Source of the DNA: an uncultured Coriobacteriales bacterium
GTDB taxonomy: Bacteria; Actinomycetota; Coriobacteriia; Coriobacteriales; Eggerthellaceae
Length of the DNA stretch: 18,961 bases
Reading direction: 5' to 3'
Assembly: GCA_946892075.1 (NCBI GenBank)
Contig: CAMPNZ010000028.1
Coordinates: forward strand, 1 to 18,961
Each line of letters starts with the position of its first letter. Positions within the stretch are counted from its first letter, which is position 1. Positions 7,461-15,473 of this stretch are shown here, piece by piece. The translations under genes were made by a program, and so were the position numbers. The notes below the pieces were generated by a model, which saw nothing but the letters and a program-made list of their open reading frames with translations, was not told the DNA's origin and did not search any database.

Positions 7461-7605
7461 TACCACTACTTGTAAGCGTCCGTTTTGGTTGTGCGGGCAT
7501 ATTGCTTGCGTCGGCATCTGCGGAAACATACCGCTTGTGTTCGTGCTGGCGCCAATCTTTTTCGCGCACCACCGTTTGTTTCGCTACGTATTCGAGGAAC
7601 ACTAC

Positions 7606-10038
7606 ATGAAAGTTTATGCAACCATGGTACAACAGAAAGTTTTATTTCATCAGGTAAAACATCTATTAGCGCGCGTGGGATTGCGCCGCTGCGCCCTTGT
7701 GGCATGCGCTGTAAGCGTGTTGTATATTGCGGCGTCGGTACTGCTGTTCTCCTTTGCGCCTGGCGCCTCTATGACCAGCGCTTATGCCGACAATCCAGCG
7801 CCTTACCTTTCTACGAATAGCCAAATTAACGCCAATACTGCGTATCGAATTTTGGCGGCGGCTGACAATGCGTGCGCGATAACGCCCGAGCAAGAAAGCG
7901 CAGATGACGGGGCTCTTGCCGTGCTTTCGCAGCCTACATCGAAAGCAATACAGAAGCTTCAAATTGTGCCGCTGTCAAACGGCTACTACAAAATTTTGAA
8001 CCTTGCGAGCAAAAAAGCGCTTGACGTTCAGGCCGCTCAGGCGGTTCCTCTTACGCTTGTGCAATTTTACGAAGACAATGGAACGCCTGCTCAGCAGTGG
8101 AAACTAATTCCAACGCGCGAAAATCGTTTCGTGTTCCAGTCGCGCTTGTCAAAAAACTTGGTTCTCGACTGGCGTGACGGGCATATCCGCGCAAGCAACA
8201 AGTTACAAATAACGCGTCCGAACGGCTCGTGGTTCCAGGAGTTTTGCATTCAGCCGCTGGGCGCTTTGAAGAACAAGCCAGCTGATTCTGCCACTAACGG
8301 CAACGTCAACGGCAACGGCGCGAACGGCTCCAACGCGAACGACTCTTCTGTTCCACCTGCATCAAAACCAGGTGCGCCGCGCATTGAGGCGGGCGGCGTT
8401 TACGAGCTTCAAAGCGCGCTTAATCGCACGGTTGTTGTTGGTGTTGTTGACGGTTCAACTACCAACGGCGCAGGTATCGAGCTTGAATCGCGCGCCACGC
8501 GCATCGGCCAGTACTTCCGTTTCGACGATGCCGGCGACGGTTACTACACACTGATTAACATTGCCAGCGGAAAAGCGCTTGACGTTCAGGCTGCCTCGAG
8601 TGCCAACTGCACGCCGGTGTGGTCGTACGAATCAAACGGAACGCCTGCTCAGCAGTGGAAACCTGTGTGGAACGGCTCGTCGTTTACGCTGTATTCGCGC
8701 CTTTCGCCGCGCGTTGTTCTTGATATTCCCGCATCGGATGCCCGCGATAGCGCGCCGTTGTGGATTTACGAAGCCAACGGAACGCCTGCTCAGAAGTTTA
8801 GGCTCGTTTACAACGAGGCTTTAACGCAAGCTCAGGCAAACCGCGATGCCTTTAATTTGAACAAGGGGCCCTTCGCGTTTCGCAGCATGCTCGACACCGA
8901 TGTTGTGCTTGATGTGGCTGATGGCAGCCGCGATGATGCTGCAAACGTGCAAGTGTACAGCTGGAATGGCACCCGCGGCCAGCTGTATGCCGTTACATCC
9001 GCTGGTGAAGGCGTGTATCGCATTGTGAATGCGGGCTCGGGCAAGAACCTCAACGTAGCGTGGGGGCAAACGAAGCCGGGCTCTAACGTTCAGCAGTTCG
9101 AAGACGACGCCACGCTTGCTGGATATTGGTTCTTTAAGCGCACGGCACCAGGTGTTTTCAGTGTGTTCTCGGCAAAAAGCGGGCTTGCGCTTGATATTTG
9201 TGCTGGTCAGGCGGTTAATAGCCAAAATGTATGGATATGGGAAGCGAACGGAACGCCTGCTCAGCAGTGGAAACTAAGCGCCGAAGATCTTACGCCGACG
9301 CCGCGTCCTGCTCCAGCTCCGGCACCTGCTCCGGCGCCGGCGCCCGACAACAAACCAGCTCCCGCACCTGGGGCTACACCGCAGTCCACTCCTGCACCGA
9401 CTCCTTCGACCGCAAAAATGAACGGCATGGACATTTCGCACTACCAAGACGGCATTGATCTTGACCTTGTTCCCTTTGACTTCGCCATTATGAAAGCAAC
9501 AGAGGGATACACCTACGTCGACCGCACGTTTAACAAGTTTGTTGCGAAATCGATTGCCAATAACAAAAAAATAGGCGCGTATTCGTTTGCGCGCACGGGC
9601 GATTGGAAAGCTCAAGCTGATCATTTTATCAAGAATGTGCGCCCTTATTTGGGAAATATTGTGCTTGTGCTGGATTGGGAAACGCAAGAAGTTACCGATC
9701 AGGGGCCGCAGTGGGCAAAGCAGTGGCTCGATTACGTGTATCAGCAAACGGGCGTGCGTCCGCTGATTTATATGTCGAAGTCGGTAACGCGTGCCTACGA
9801 CTGGACCGACGTTGCGCGCGACTACAAGTTGTGGGTTGCGCAGTATGGTAAGAACAAGCCGACGGGTTACCAGGACTCTCCGTGGACCGATGCCTTGGGA
9901 TTTGGCGCTTGGAGTGCTCCTACTTTGTTCCAATACTCGTCGTGCGGGCGCTTGCCTGGCTATGACGGCGATCTTGACCTGGATATGTTTTATGGATCGG
10001 CGGATGACTGGGATAGCTTAGCTGCCGTCAATCGATAG
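7606..10038 (+). CDS. Secreted GH25 muramidase (lysozyme) with three ricin-type beta-trefoil domains
   Basis: This is a predicted exported peptidoglycan hydrolase of 810 residues. The N-terminus has basic residues (R23, R27, R28), a hydrophobic stretch (about 29-52) and a likely signal peptidase site after AYA (59-61). Three trefoil (RicinB_lectin_2-like) domains follow at about 66-220, 259-412 and 416-562, with the repeated motif NGTPAQ(Q/K) four times. A Pro/Ala-rich linker occupies 563-604. The GH25 domain fills 605-810, with catalytic-site D609 in GMDISHYQ and D690/E692 in LDWE. The start is the ATG at 7606, with GAGGA seven bases upstream. The trefoils probably bind glycans. The target may be its own wall (remodelling) or competitors' walls; the sequence does not decide. 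No sortase or wall-anchoring motif is seen. Confidence 0.9.
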   Translation: MKVYATMVQQKVLFHQVKHLLARVGLRRCALVACAVSVLYIAASVLLFSFAPGASMTSAYADNPAPYLSTNSQINANTAYRILAAADNACAITPEQESADDGALAVLSQPTSKAIQKLQIVPLSNGYYKILNLASKKALDVQAAQAVPLTLVQFYEDNGTPAQQWKLIPTRENRFVFQSRLSKNLVLDWRDGHIRASNKLQITRPNGSWFQEFCIQPLGALKNKPADSATNGNVNGNGANGSNANDSSVPPASKPGAPRIEAGGVYELQSALNRTVVVGVVDGSTTNGAGIELESRATRIGQYFRFDDAGDGYYTLINIASGKALDVQAASSANCTPVWSYESNGTPAQQWKPVWNGSSFTLYSRLSPRVVLDIPASDARDSAPLWIYEANGTPAQKFRLVYNEALTQAQANRDAFNLNKGPFAFRSMLDTDVVLDVADGSRDDAANVQVYSWNGTRGQLYAVTSAGEGVYRIVNAGSGKNLNVAWGQTKPGSNVQQFEDDATLAGYWFFKRTAPGVFSVFSAKSGLALDICAGQAVNSQNVWIWEANGTPAQQWKLSAEDLTPTPRPAPAPAPAPAPAPDNKPAPAPGATPQSTPAPTPSTAKMNGMDISHYQDGIDLDLVPFDFAIMKATEGYTYVDRTFNKFVAKSIANNKKIGAYSFARTGDWKAQADHFIKNVRPYLGNIVLVLDWETQEVTDQGPQWAKQWLDYVYQQTGVRPLIYMSKSVTRAYDWTDVARDYKLWVAQYGKNKPTGYQDSPWTDALGFGAWSAPTLFQYSSCGRLPGYDGDLDLDMFYGSADDWDSLAAVNR
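8080..9275 (+). repeat. Repeated DNA blocks in the trefoil-coding region of the GH25 gene
   Basis: The core GGAACGCCTGCTCAGCAGTG occurs identically at 8080, 8638 and 9250, and its first 15 bases again at 8779. Around 8020-8040 and 8575-8592 the stretch AAAGCGCTTGACGTTCAGGC is also repeated. Identity at the DNA level beyond the conserved protein motif suggests recent duplication or gene conversion among the trefoil domains. Confidence 0.8.
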
Positions 10039-10042
10039 GAAC

Positions 10043-10217
10043 GCGTTTCAGCTGGTGAAAGCCGCATTTTCTGTACAAGCTGTGCGTGTATGAACAGCAC
10101 ACGTGAAGGGTACGTTGTAGTGTTCCCTGTGCGTGTTCACATGCGCCAGCTTGTTTCCAGTTGCACGTCGGTATGCGTTTCCGCTGGTGAAAGCCGCATT
10201 TTCCGTAGAAGCTGTGC
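10043..10217 (+). repeat. 43-bp direct repeat, two copies (10043-10085 and 10175-10217)
   Basis: Two 43-base segments match at 40 positions; both contain GCTGGTGAAAGCCGCATTTT. They lie 132 bases apart in the gap between the GH25 gene and the convergent LRR gene. Between them is an imperfect inverted repeat (10091-10139: TGAACA with TGTTCA, then GCACA with TGTGC, then GGG with CCC) without a T-tract. Nothing here resembles a coding region. Confidence 0.75.
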
Positions 10218-10225
10218 TGTTTGAT

Positions 10226-10315
10226 CGTCGCGTTTCCAGCGCTGCATTTCCAGCGCTGCATTTCTAGTGCCGCATTTCCAGCACCGCATTTCCGGCGCTG
10301 CGTTCTTGACGCTGC
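10226..10315. repeat. 14-bp tandem repeat array (about six units)
   Basis: Units close to CGCTGCATTTCCAG follow one another at 10226, 10240, 10254, 10268, 10282 and 10296, with a partial unit from 10310. Divergence is greatest at the two ends. The array runs up to one base before the stop codon of the LRR gene, which reads on the opposite strand. Confidence 0.8.
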
Positions 10316-10316
10316 G

Positions 10317-11081
10317 CTACTCGGCAGGCGGTTTCTCCTTTTCCTGACGTGCGTTTTCTTCAAGAGCACTCGGATCAATAAACTCAAGGCTATCGGGAAG
10401 TGTTACCGGCGCAAGGCGGTAGCACTCCTGAAATGCGCCTTCTTCCAGCGACATTAAGCTGTTTGGTATGCTTACCGTGCGCAATTCACTGCAGCCGAGA
10501 AACGCGCGCTGCCCAAGCCAGCCCAAATAGGGCGGTAGCGTAATGGACGTAAGCGAAATACACCTGCTAAACGCATCGTTTTCGATCATCTCAAGGCTGT
10601 CGGGGAATTCTACTGTTTCTAAATTCACGCATCCTTGGAACGCTTCGTCGTGTATATGGGTAAGCCCATCAGGCAAAACAAGATGCTCCAGTCCCGCACA
10701 ATTTTGAAAGCACCCGCGCTGAATTTCGGTAAGCGTGTGCGGCAGAGAAATAGTGCGTAGCGACCGACAGCGCAAAAACGCGTGCTCATCGATGGTGGTA
10801 ACGCCTTCTGGAACTGCAATTTCGTGCAATTTCCAGCAGCCTAAAAACGCTTCTTCGCCTATGTGCGTCAGCGTCGACGGAAAATGCACAACCTCAAGAT
10901 TGCTGCAGCCCGTAAAGGCATTTTTTTCGATTGTCGTGACGCCCTCAGGGATGTCGATGCGCTCAATCGACAGGTTCCACGCAAAGCAACTTTGCCCTAT
11001 TACCGTGATGTTATCAGGGATAATAGGATGCTCGTTTTCGCCAGAATAGGCGTTGCAGGTAATATCAAAATGGTCCATCAT
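10317..11081 (-). CDS. BspA-type leucine-rich repeat protein (LRR_5), no export signal
   Basis: The product has 254 residues and is almost entirely ten tandem 23-residue LRR_5 units (from about residue 18), with consensus L..I.LP..LT.I...AF.GC..L. This repeat family is known from surface proteins such as BspA and from many gut bacteria, where it mediates protein binding. No signal peptide, membrane helix or anchor is visible: the N-terminus is MMDHFDITCNAYSGE. The protein is therefore predicted to be cytoplasmic or to be an isolated repeat block. The tail is charged (NARQEKEKPPAE). Two adjacent ATG codons (11081 and 11078) are possible starts, and the ribosome binding site is weak. The gene is convergent with the GH25 gene and divergent from dnaE. 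Its function is unknown. Confidence 0.82.
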   Translation of the reverse strand: MMDHFDITCNAYSGENEHPIIPDNITVIGQSCFAWNLSIERIDIPEGVTTIEKNAFTGCSNLEVVHFPSTLTHIGEEAFLGCWKLHEIAVPEGVTTIDEHAFLRCRSLRTISLPHTLTEIQRGCFQNCAGLEHLVLPDGLTHIHDEAFQGCVNLETVEFPDSLEMIENDAFSRCISLTSITLPPYLGWLGQRAFLGCSELRTVSIPNSLMSLEEGAFQECYRLAPVTLPDSLEFIDPSALEENARQEKEKPPAE

Positions 11082-11471
11082 TGCTCACAATCGTCGAAGC
11101 GTCTTGCGTTTGAATAGGTGTTGGTGCACAGTGCTGTTATATCAAATTCGTGCGCGTTTTGCTATGCGCACGCAACGCGCACAGCGAAAAAATAACGTAC
11201 TAAAGTCGTAAAAAATCCATCATTTGTTCGCTCGAGTTTAGCGCGCACTATTGCTATTATGGACACATAAGAAAGTGTTCAGCGCGTTGTGGTGGCGTGG
11301 AAGTATCGCCTGATGAACGGCATTCTTCCTGCTCAACAGCGCGTTGGGGAACGGCGTTTAATGTACCGTGCGTGTGAGCATTTCTTGCGTGCGGCCCGCT
11401 TGCGCGTGCCGTTCGTGCTGCGTTGCGTTTGTTCTGTTTCAGTTTGCGTGCTTATTACTCAAAGGAGCGTC
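11082..11471. other. 390-bp divergent intergenic region between the LRR gene and dnaE
   Basis: No gene is supported. The dnaE frame is open back to a GTG at 11289, but that 61-codon extension has no DnaE resemblance and no clear ribosome binding site, so it is taken as leader. A TATTAT at 11255-11260 could serve dnaE as a -10 without a good -35. The middle (about 11185-11225) is AT-rich, and the part before dnaE is GC-rich with several GCG-rich words. Confidence 0.5.
11136..11144 (-). promoter_or_regulatory. Possible extended -10 promoter of the LRR gene
   Basis: Read on the minus strand, TGA-TATAAC forms an extended -10 element (TGn plus TATAAC) 55 bases upstream of the LRR start. No convincing -35 is seen. 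This is a pattern match only. Confidence 0.3.
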
Positions 11472-14400
11472 ATGGGTTTTGTTCATTTGCATAATCACAC
11501 CGAATATTCCTTGCTAATTGGCATGAGCAAAGTGAAAGCGCTGGTGGCGCGCTCGTCGCAGCTCGGCATGTCCGCTGTGGCGACCACCGATTTCGGCGTT
11601 ATGTCATCGGTGCCCGAGCTGTGCGATGAATGTGCAGCCTACAACAAGAAGCTTGCCAAGGAACAAGCTGCAGCCTCAGCCGATGCCGCGGCTTCCCCAG
11701 GTGACGCAAGCACCTCCGTCGATGCCGCGGCTTCCCCAGATGCCGCAAGCGCGTCTGCCGATGGCGCCGTTTCCCCTGGTGACGCAAGCGCCTCCACCAC
11801 CGAACCGCGCGCGTGCGCCGTCAAGCCCATCTACGGCTGCGAGATTTTCCTTCACAATCCGCTGCCTTCGATGCGCTCAAACGACACCGGCATCTATAAC
11901 CTGGTGTTGCTTGCAAAAAACAACGAGGGCTACCACAACCTTATGAAACTGTCCTCGATAGGGCAGGTTGATTGTGTCAACGACAACGCGTGCATACCGT
12001 TTGACACGCTTAAAGAGTACAGCAAAGGCATTATCTGCCTGTCGGGGGCATCGCAGGGCAACATTGTTGGGCTGCCGCCGTCAAAAGGGCTGCTGCCGGC
12101 GCTTGTTCAAGCTGGGCAAATGCAAGCCGCTCGCGACGTGGCAACGCTGCTTTCTGACTGTTTCGAGTCAGGTAATTTCTATATTGAAGTGCAGTGTCCG
12201 GAAACAGCCGGCGCACCGTCTGAGTATGGAACCCCAGGTGGTTCGTCTAGCGCAAGCGGCTCGTTAGGCGCGGGCGATGATTCTTACGATTCCTACGACG
12301 CCTATGACGATCCGTATGCTGACCCGTATACGGACGATCCTTATGGTGACGCATACGCAGACGATTCGTACGCGCAAGGTGCCTATGGCGATGCGTACTA
12401 TGCGTCGGAAAATGGCGAAAACGGCGAATACAGCCCCTCTGAACAGGGAACGTATCAGGGCGCATCCTACGGTGCTGGCGCGGGAACGGCAACGGGCGCG
12501 GGCGCCGCTGCTGGCGCCGATGCATCTTCTGCTGCCTCATCGACCGCATTTTCTGGCTCTTCATCAGGCCTTTTGGAAAGTGACCAAGTGCGCTTGAACG
12601 CCGCGTTGAAACAGCTTGCTTCCGAGCTTAATGTACCGCTTGTTGCAACTAACAATACCTATTACGTGACCAGCAAAGACGCTGAAGCTCACGATTTGCT
12701 GCTGTGCATAGGCGACGGCGCAAAAGTGCACGATTATGAGCGCAAAAAGCTTCCTCATCAGCAGTTTTATTTGAAATCGGAAGCCGAGATGCGCGCTGCT
12801 TTTGCCGATATGCCTGAAGCGTGCGACAACACGGTGAAAATTGCCGAGCAATGCAACGTTGAGCTTGAGCGCGACGTTATTTTGCCGCGCTTTAAGTGGA
12901 CGGAAGGCTACACGGAAGTTCAGTGGTTTCGCAAGTGCGTCAAGCGCGGCTTGGAGAAACGCTACGGCTTGCCTGTGCCTTCTGACGTGCGAAAACGTGC
13001 TTCCTATGAAATGGGTGTCATTACGCATCAGGGATTCGCGGCGTATTTTTTGATTGTGCAGGAGTACATTCAGTGGGCACGCAGTCAGGGCATTTGCGTT
13101 GGGCCTGGTCGTGGTTCTGCTGCGGGCGCTATTGTGTCGTATGCACTTGAAATTACCGACCTCGATCCGCTTCAAAATGGCTTGCTGTTCGAGCGTTTTC
13201 TGTCGCCTGAGCGCGTTGAAATGCCTGATATCGATGTTGACTTCGAAGATGAACGCCGCTTTGAAGTGCGCGAACACATTCGAGAAATGTATGGCGCCGA
13301 GTGCGTGTCGGGTGTTATCACGTTCGGAAAATTGCAGGCGAAAAACGCTGTTCGCGATGCTGCGCGCGCGTTAGGAGTTGACAACCGGGTAGCTGATGGC
13401 ATTGCAAAACTGGTAGGCGAAAACGATCACTTGGCTGAAGACTTGGAAACAAACGACCAGCTGAAAGAGAAGTTTGAAACCGACGAAACCGTTAACAATG
13501 TTCTTACGAGCGCCATGAAAATTGAAGGGTACGCGCGCAATGAAGGCGTTCACGCGTGTGCAACCATGATCTGTCGCGATGCGCTTGATAACCACATTCC
13601 GATGAAGCGCGACACAAAAGGTGGCGGCTTTATTACCCAATACGACGGCCATTACACGCCCGAACTGGGATTATTGAAGATGGACTTCCTGGGTTTGCGC
13701 ACGCTTGGCATGCTGTCGTCCGCGTGTCGCTTCATCAAGCAAACGAAAGGCGTCACGCTTGTTCCCGAAAAAATCCCCATCGATGATGCCGGCGCCTTCG
13801 CGCTTATGCAATCGGGGAACATGGACGGCTTGTTCCAGGTAGAAGGCTCACTGTATGTGTCGCTGTTCCGCCGCCTTCCGCCGCGGCGTTTCTCGGATAT
13901 TGTTGCGTCCATTGCGCTTAACCGACCAGGTCCTTTGGAGTCGGGCATGGTTGATGACTACGTTGAAGTGGCGTCGGGGCGCGTTCAGGCGCACTATTAC
14001 GACGAGCGCCTGCGTTCAATTCTTGAAGAAACGTATGGCACGATGGTGTATCAAGAGCAAATTATGCTGGTGTCTATGGAGATGAGCGGTTTTTCTGCTG
14101 GAAAGGCCGACCGTTTGCGTAAGGCAATGGGTAAAAAGAAGCTTGATATCATGCGCCAGCTGAAGGAAGATTGGAACAAAGGCGCAGTTGAGCGCGGTTA
14201 CGACATCGAAGTTGCCAAGCGCATTTGGGATGACGCCGAAAAGTTCGCGAAGTATGCGTTCAACAAGTCGCACTCGGCGGCGTATGCGGTTCTTGTTATG
14301 CGCACGGCGTACATGAAAGCGCACTACCCGTTTGAGTATATGGCGGCCGTGTTGTCGAGTTATATCACCAACAACGACAAGCTGATTCACTACATCATAA

Positions 14401-15473
14401 GCGCGAACAGCAACAAAACGCCGGTTATTCCGCCCGATGTGAATCGCTCGGAGGTGATGTTTACGCCTGATGAGCACGGTATTTTATATGGGCTTGCCGG
14501 CATTAAGGGTGTTGGCATTGAGGCTGCTCAGGCTATTGTTGATGAACGCAAGGCACGCGGGGCGTTTACTTCGCTGCACGATTTTGTGTATCGCGTTGAC
14601 ACGAACAGCTACAACAAAAAAACCATCGAGGCGCTTATTTATGCAGGCGCGTTTGATTCCACTGGCTACACGCGCATGCATTTGCAAACGATGCTGCTTG
14701 AAAGCGATTTGCTGGCGGCGGCGTCAAGCTATCATGCGCACAAGCGCTCGGGGCAGCTGTGTTTTTCCGATTTGCGTGCGGGCTCAGGCGCTCCTATAAG
14801 CCCTGATGACATTCCAAAAAGTACGGGAATTGAGTGGCCGTTGTTACAAAAGCTTAAGCTTGAGAAAAACACGCTTGGTTTGTATCTGTCGCAGCATCCG
14901 ACGCATCCGTACAAGCGTATATTTGAAAAATTGTCACCTTATACGATGCACGCGCTTGCCAAGCACCGCGATATTCAAGCGGGCACTTTTGTGGGTATGA
15001 TTACCAATTATGAGTTTCGCCTTACGCGCAAAGGCAAGCAGATGGCAACCTTCGCTCTTGAGGATGCAACGGGTTCAATGCCGTGCGTTTGCTTTGACTA
15101 CCAGGGGAAAAACGACCGTTTCATCATCAACGATGCGATTGTAAAAATTACGGGCAAGTTTGAAAACGGCGAGAGGGGGCCACAAATTATTGCTTTCAAA
15201 GTTGCGAACATCGACCTGATTGGCTATCACGAAAGCCCCCAGCGCGAAGCGCGGGCATTGGCTCCGTGCGTTGATATTTATGTTGACGGCGCGCAATTTA
15301 GCGCCGATTTCCTTCGCATGCTGCGTTCTACCTTGCTGCGTTTTCCGGGCAATGATATCGTGATACTGTACGTCGTTGGCATGAACGGCCGCCACTACAA
15401 GTGCACCTTGCCGTTGCGCGTTGACGCGCAGAATGCCGAATTGCAACAGTTTATACGGAGTGTACGCTTGTGA
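11472..15473 (+). CDS. dnaE: DNA polymerase III alpha subunit DnaE with low-complexity inserts in its PHP domain
   Basis: This is the replicative polymerase of 1333 residues, longer than the usual 1150-1200. The ATG at 11472 is chosen for AAAGGAG upstream and the N-terminus GFVHLHNHTEYSLL. The polymerase core looks intact: GPGRGSAAG (544-552), PDIDVDF (585-591, catalytic Asp pair), LLKMDFLGLRT with D738, TMVYQEQIM (about 857), helix-hairpin-helix near 1010 and an OB fold from about 1173. The PHP domain is degenerate: I16 for Asp, F41 for His, and VATNNTYY (392-398) for the usual ATNDVHY. It holds two inserts, about residues 66-110 (three 13-residue repeats) and about 244-366 (Tyr/Asp- then Gly/Ala/Ser-rich). 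The gene starts a coupled operon with truA, whose GTG overlaps the TGA. Confidence 0.95.
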   Translation: MGFVHLHNHTEYSLLIGMSKVKALVARSSQLGMSAVATTDFGVMSSVPELCDECAAYNKKLAKEQAAASADAAASPGDASTSVDAAASPDAASASADGAVSPGDASASTTEPRACAVKPIYGCEIFLHNPLPSMRSNDTGIYNLVLLAKNNEGYHNLMKLSSIGQVDCVNDNACIPFDTLKEYSKGIICLSGASQGNIVGLPPSKGLLPALVQAGQMQAARDVATLLSDCFESGNFYIEVQCPETAGAPSEYGTPGGSSSASGSLGAGDDSYDSYDAYDDPYADPYTDDPYGDAYADDSYAQGAYGDAYYASENGENGEYSPSEQGTYQGASYGAGAGTATGAGAAAGADASSAASSTAFSGSSSGLLESDQVRLNAALKQLASELNVPLVATNNTYYVTSKDAEAHDLLLCIGDGAKVHDYERKKLPHQQFYLKSEAEMRAAFADMPEACDNTVKIAEQCNVELERDVILPRFKWTEGYTEVQWFRKCVKRGLEKRYGLPVPSDVRKRASYEMGVITHQGFAAYFLIVQEYIQWARSQGICVGPGRGSAAGAIVSYALEITDLDPLQNGLLFERFLSPERVEMPDIDVDFEDERRFEVREHIREMYGAECVSGVITFGKLQAKNAVRDAARALGVDNRVADGIAKLVGENDHLAEDLETNDQLKEKFETDETVNNVLTSAMKIEGYARNEGVHACATMICRDALDNHIPMKRDTKGGGFITQYDGHYTPELGLLKMDFLGLRTLGMLSSACRFIKQTKGVTLVPEKIPIDDAGAFALMQSGNMDGLFQVEGSLYVSLFRRLPPRRFSDIVASIALNRPGPLESGMVDDYVEVASGRVQAHYYDERLRSILEETYGTMVYQEQIMLVSMEMSGFSAGKADRLRKAMGKKKLDIMRQLKEDWNKGAVERGYDIEVAKRIWDDAEKFAKYAFNKSHSAAYAVLVMRTAYMKAHYPFEYMAAVLSSYITNNDKLIHYIISANSNKTPVIPPDVNRSEVMFTPDEHGILYGLAGIKGVGIEAAQAIVDERKARGAFTSLHDFVYRVDTNSYNKKTIEALIYAGAFDSTGYTRMHLQTMLLESDLLAAASSYHAHKRSGQLCFSDLRAGSGAPISPDDIPKSTGIEWPLLQKLKLEKNTLGLYLSQHPTHPYKRIFEKLSPYTMHALAKHRDIQAGTFVGMITNYEFRLTRKGKQMATFALEDATGSMPCVCFDYQGKNDRFIINDAIVKITGKFENGERGPQIIAFKVANIDLIGYHESPQREARALAPCVDIYVDGAQFSADFLRMLRSTLLRFPGNDIVILYVVGMNGRHYKCTLPLRVDAQNAELQQFIRSVRL
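11679..11795 (+). repeat. Three 39-bp tandem repeats within dnaE
   Basis: Units at 11679-11717, 11718-11756 and 11757-11795 each contain 39 bases and encode 13 residues: ADAAASPGDASTS, VDAAASPDAASAS and ADGAVSPGDASAS. The first two share the block GTCGATGCCGCGGCTTCCCC except for one base near its start. The array lies between the second PHP helix region and the KPIYGCEIFL strand, where ordinary DnaE proteins have only a few residues. Confidence 0.9.
12277..12411 (+). repeat. Tyr/Asp-rich degenerate repeat coding segment within dnaE
   Basis: This stretch encodes irregular units of the type D-x-Y and DPY-x-D (for example DDPYADPYTDDPYGDAY). It belongs to the second PHP insert (about residues 244-366). 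It is acidic and tyrosine-rich, unlike the Ala/Ser-rich first insert, so the two inserts probably arose separately. Confidence 0.75.

Larger units (their letters stand above)
7097..7605. other. 509-bp intergenic region between the CLC gene and the GH25 gene
   Basis: No protein-coding gene is supported here; the open frames on both strands lack ribosome binding sites and family resemblance. The left half (7097-7325) is GC-rich. It contains a near-identical 16-base pair of repeats (7115-7130 and 7144-7159), a strong hairpin at 7219-7237 with an 8-base stem (one G-T pair) and a 3-base loop, and a terminator-like structure at 7268-7333. The right half is AT-richer and carries the likely GH25 promoter. 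The frame of the GH25 gene is open back to a TTG at 7489, but no ribosome binding site supports a start there. Confidence 0.6.

Noticed and set aside
7489..7605. In-frame extension of the GH25 gene back to TTG at 7489
   Set aside because: No ribosome binding site precedes it, and the ATG at 7606 has GAGGA at good spacing and gives a standard signal peptide.
10226..10315. Possible CRISPR array
   Set aside because: The 14-base units are contiguous with no spacers, and no cas genes are present.
10028..10387. Minus-strand open frame of 119 codons across the repeat region after the GH25 gene
   Set aside because: It is made of translated tandem and direct repeats, overlaps the end of the LRR gene in another frame and has no recognisable domain.
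11289..11471. 61-codon in-frame extension upstream of dnaE
   Set aside because: DnaE proteins begin with the FVHLHxH motif just after the ATG at 11472, which has AAAGGAG upstream; the extension has no family resemblance.
12564..13277. 237-codon minus-strand open frame within dnaE
   Set aside because: It is antisense to conserved DnaE sequence and arises from codon bias; no domain is recognisable.
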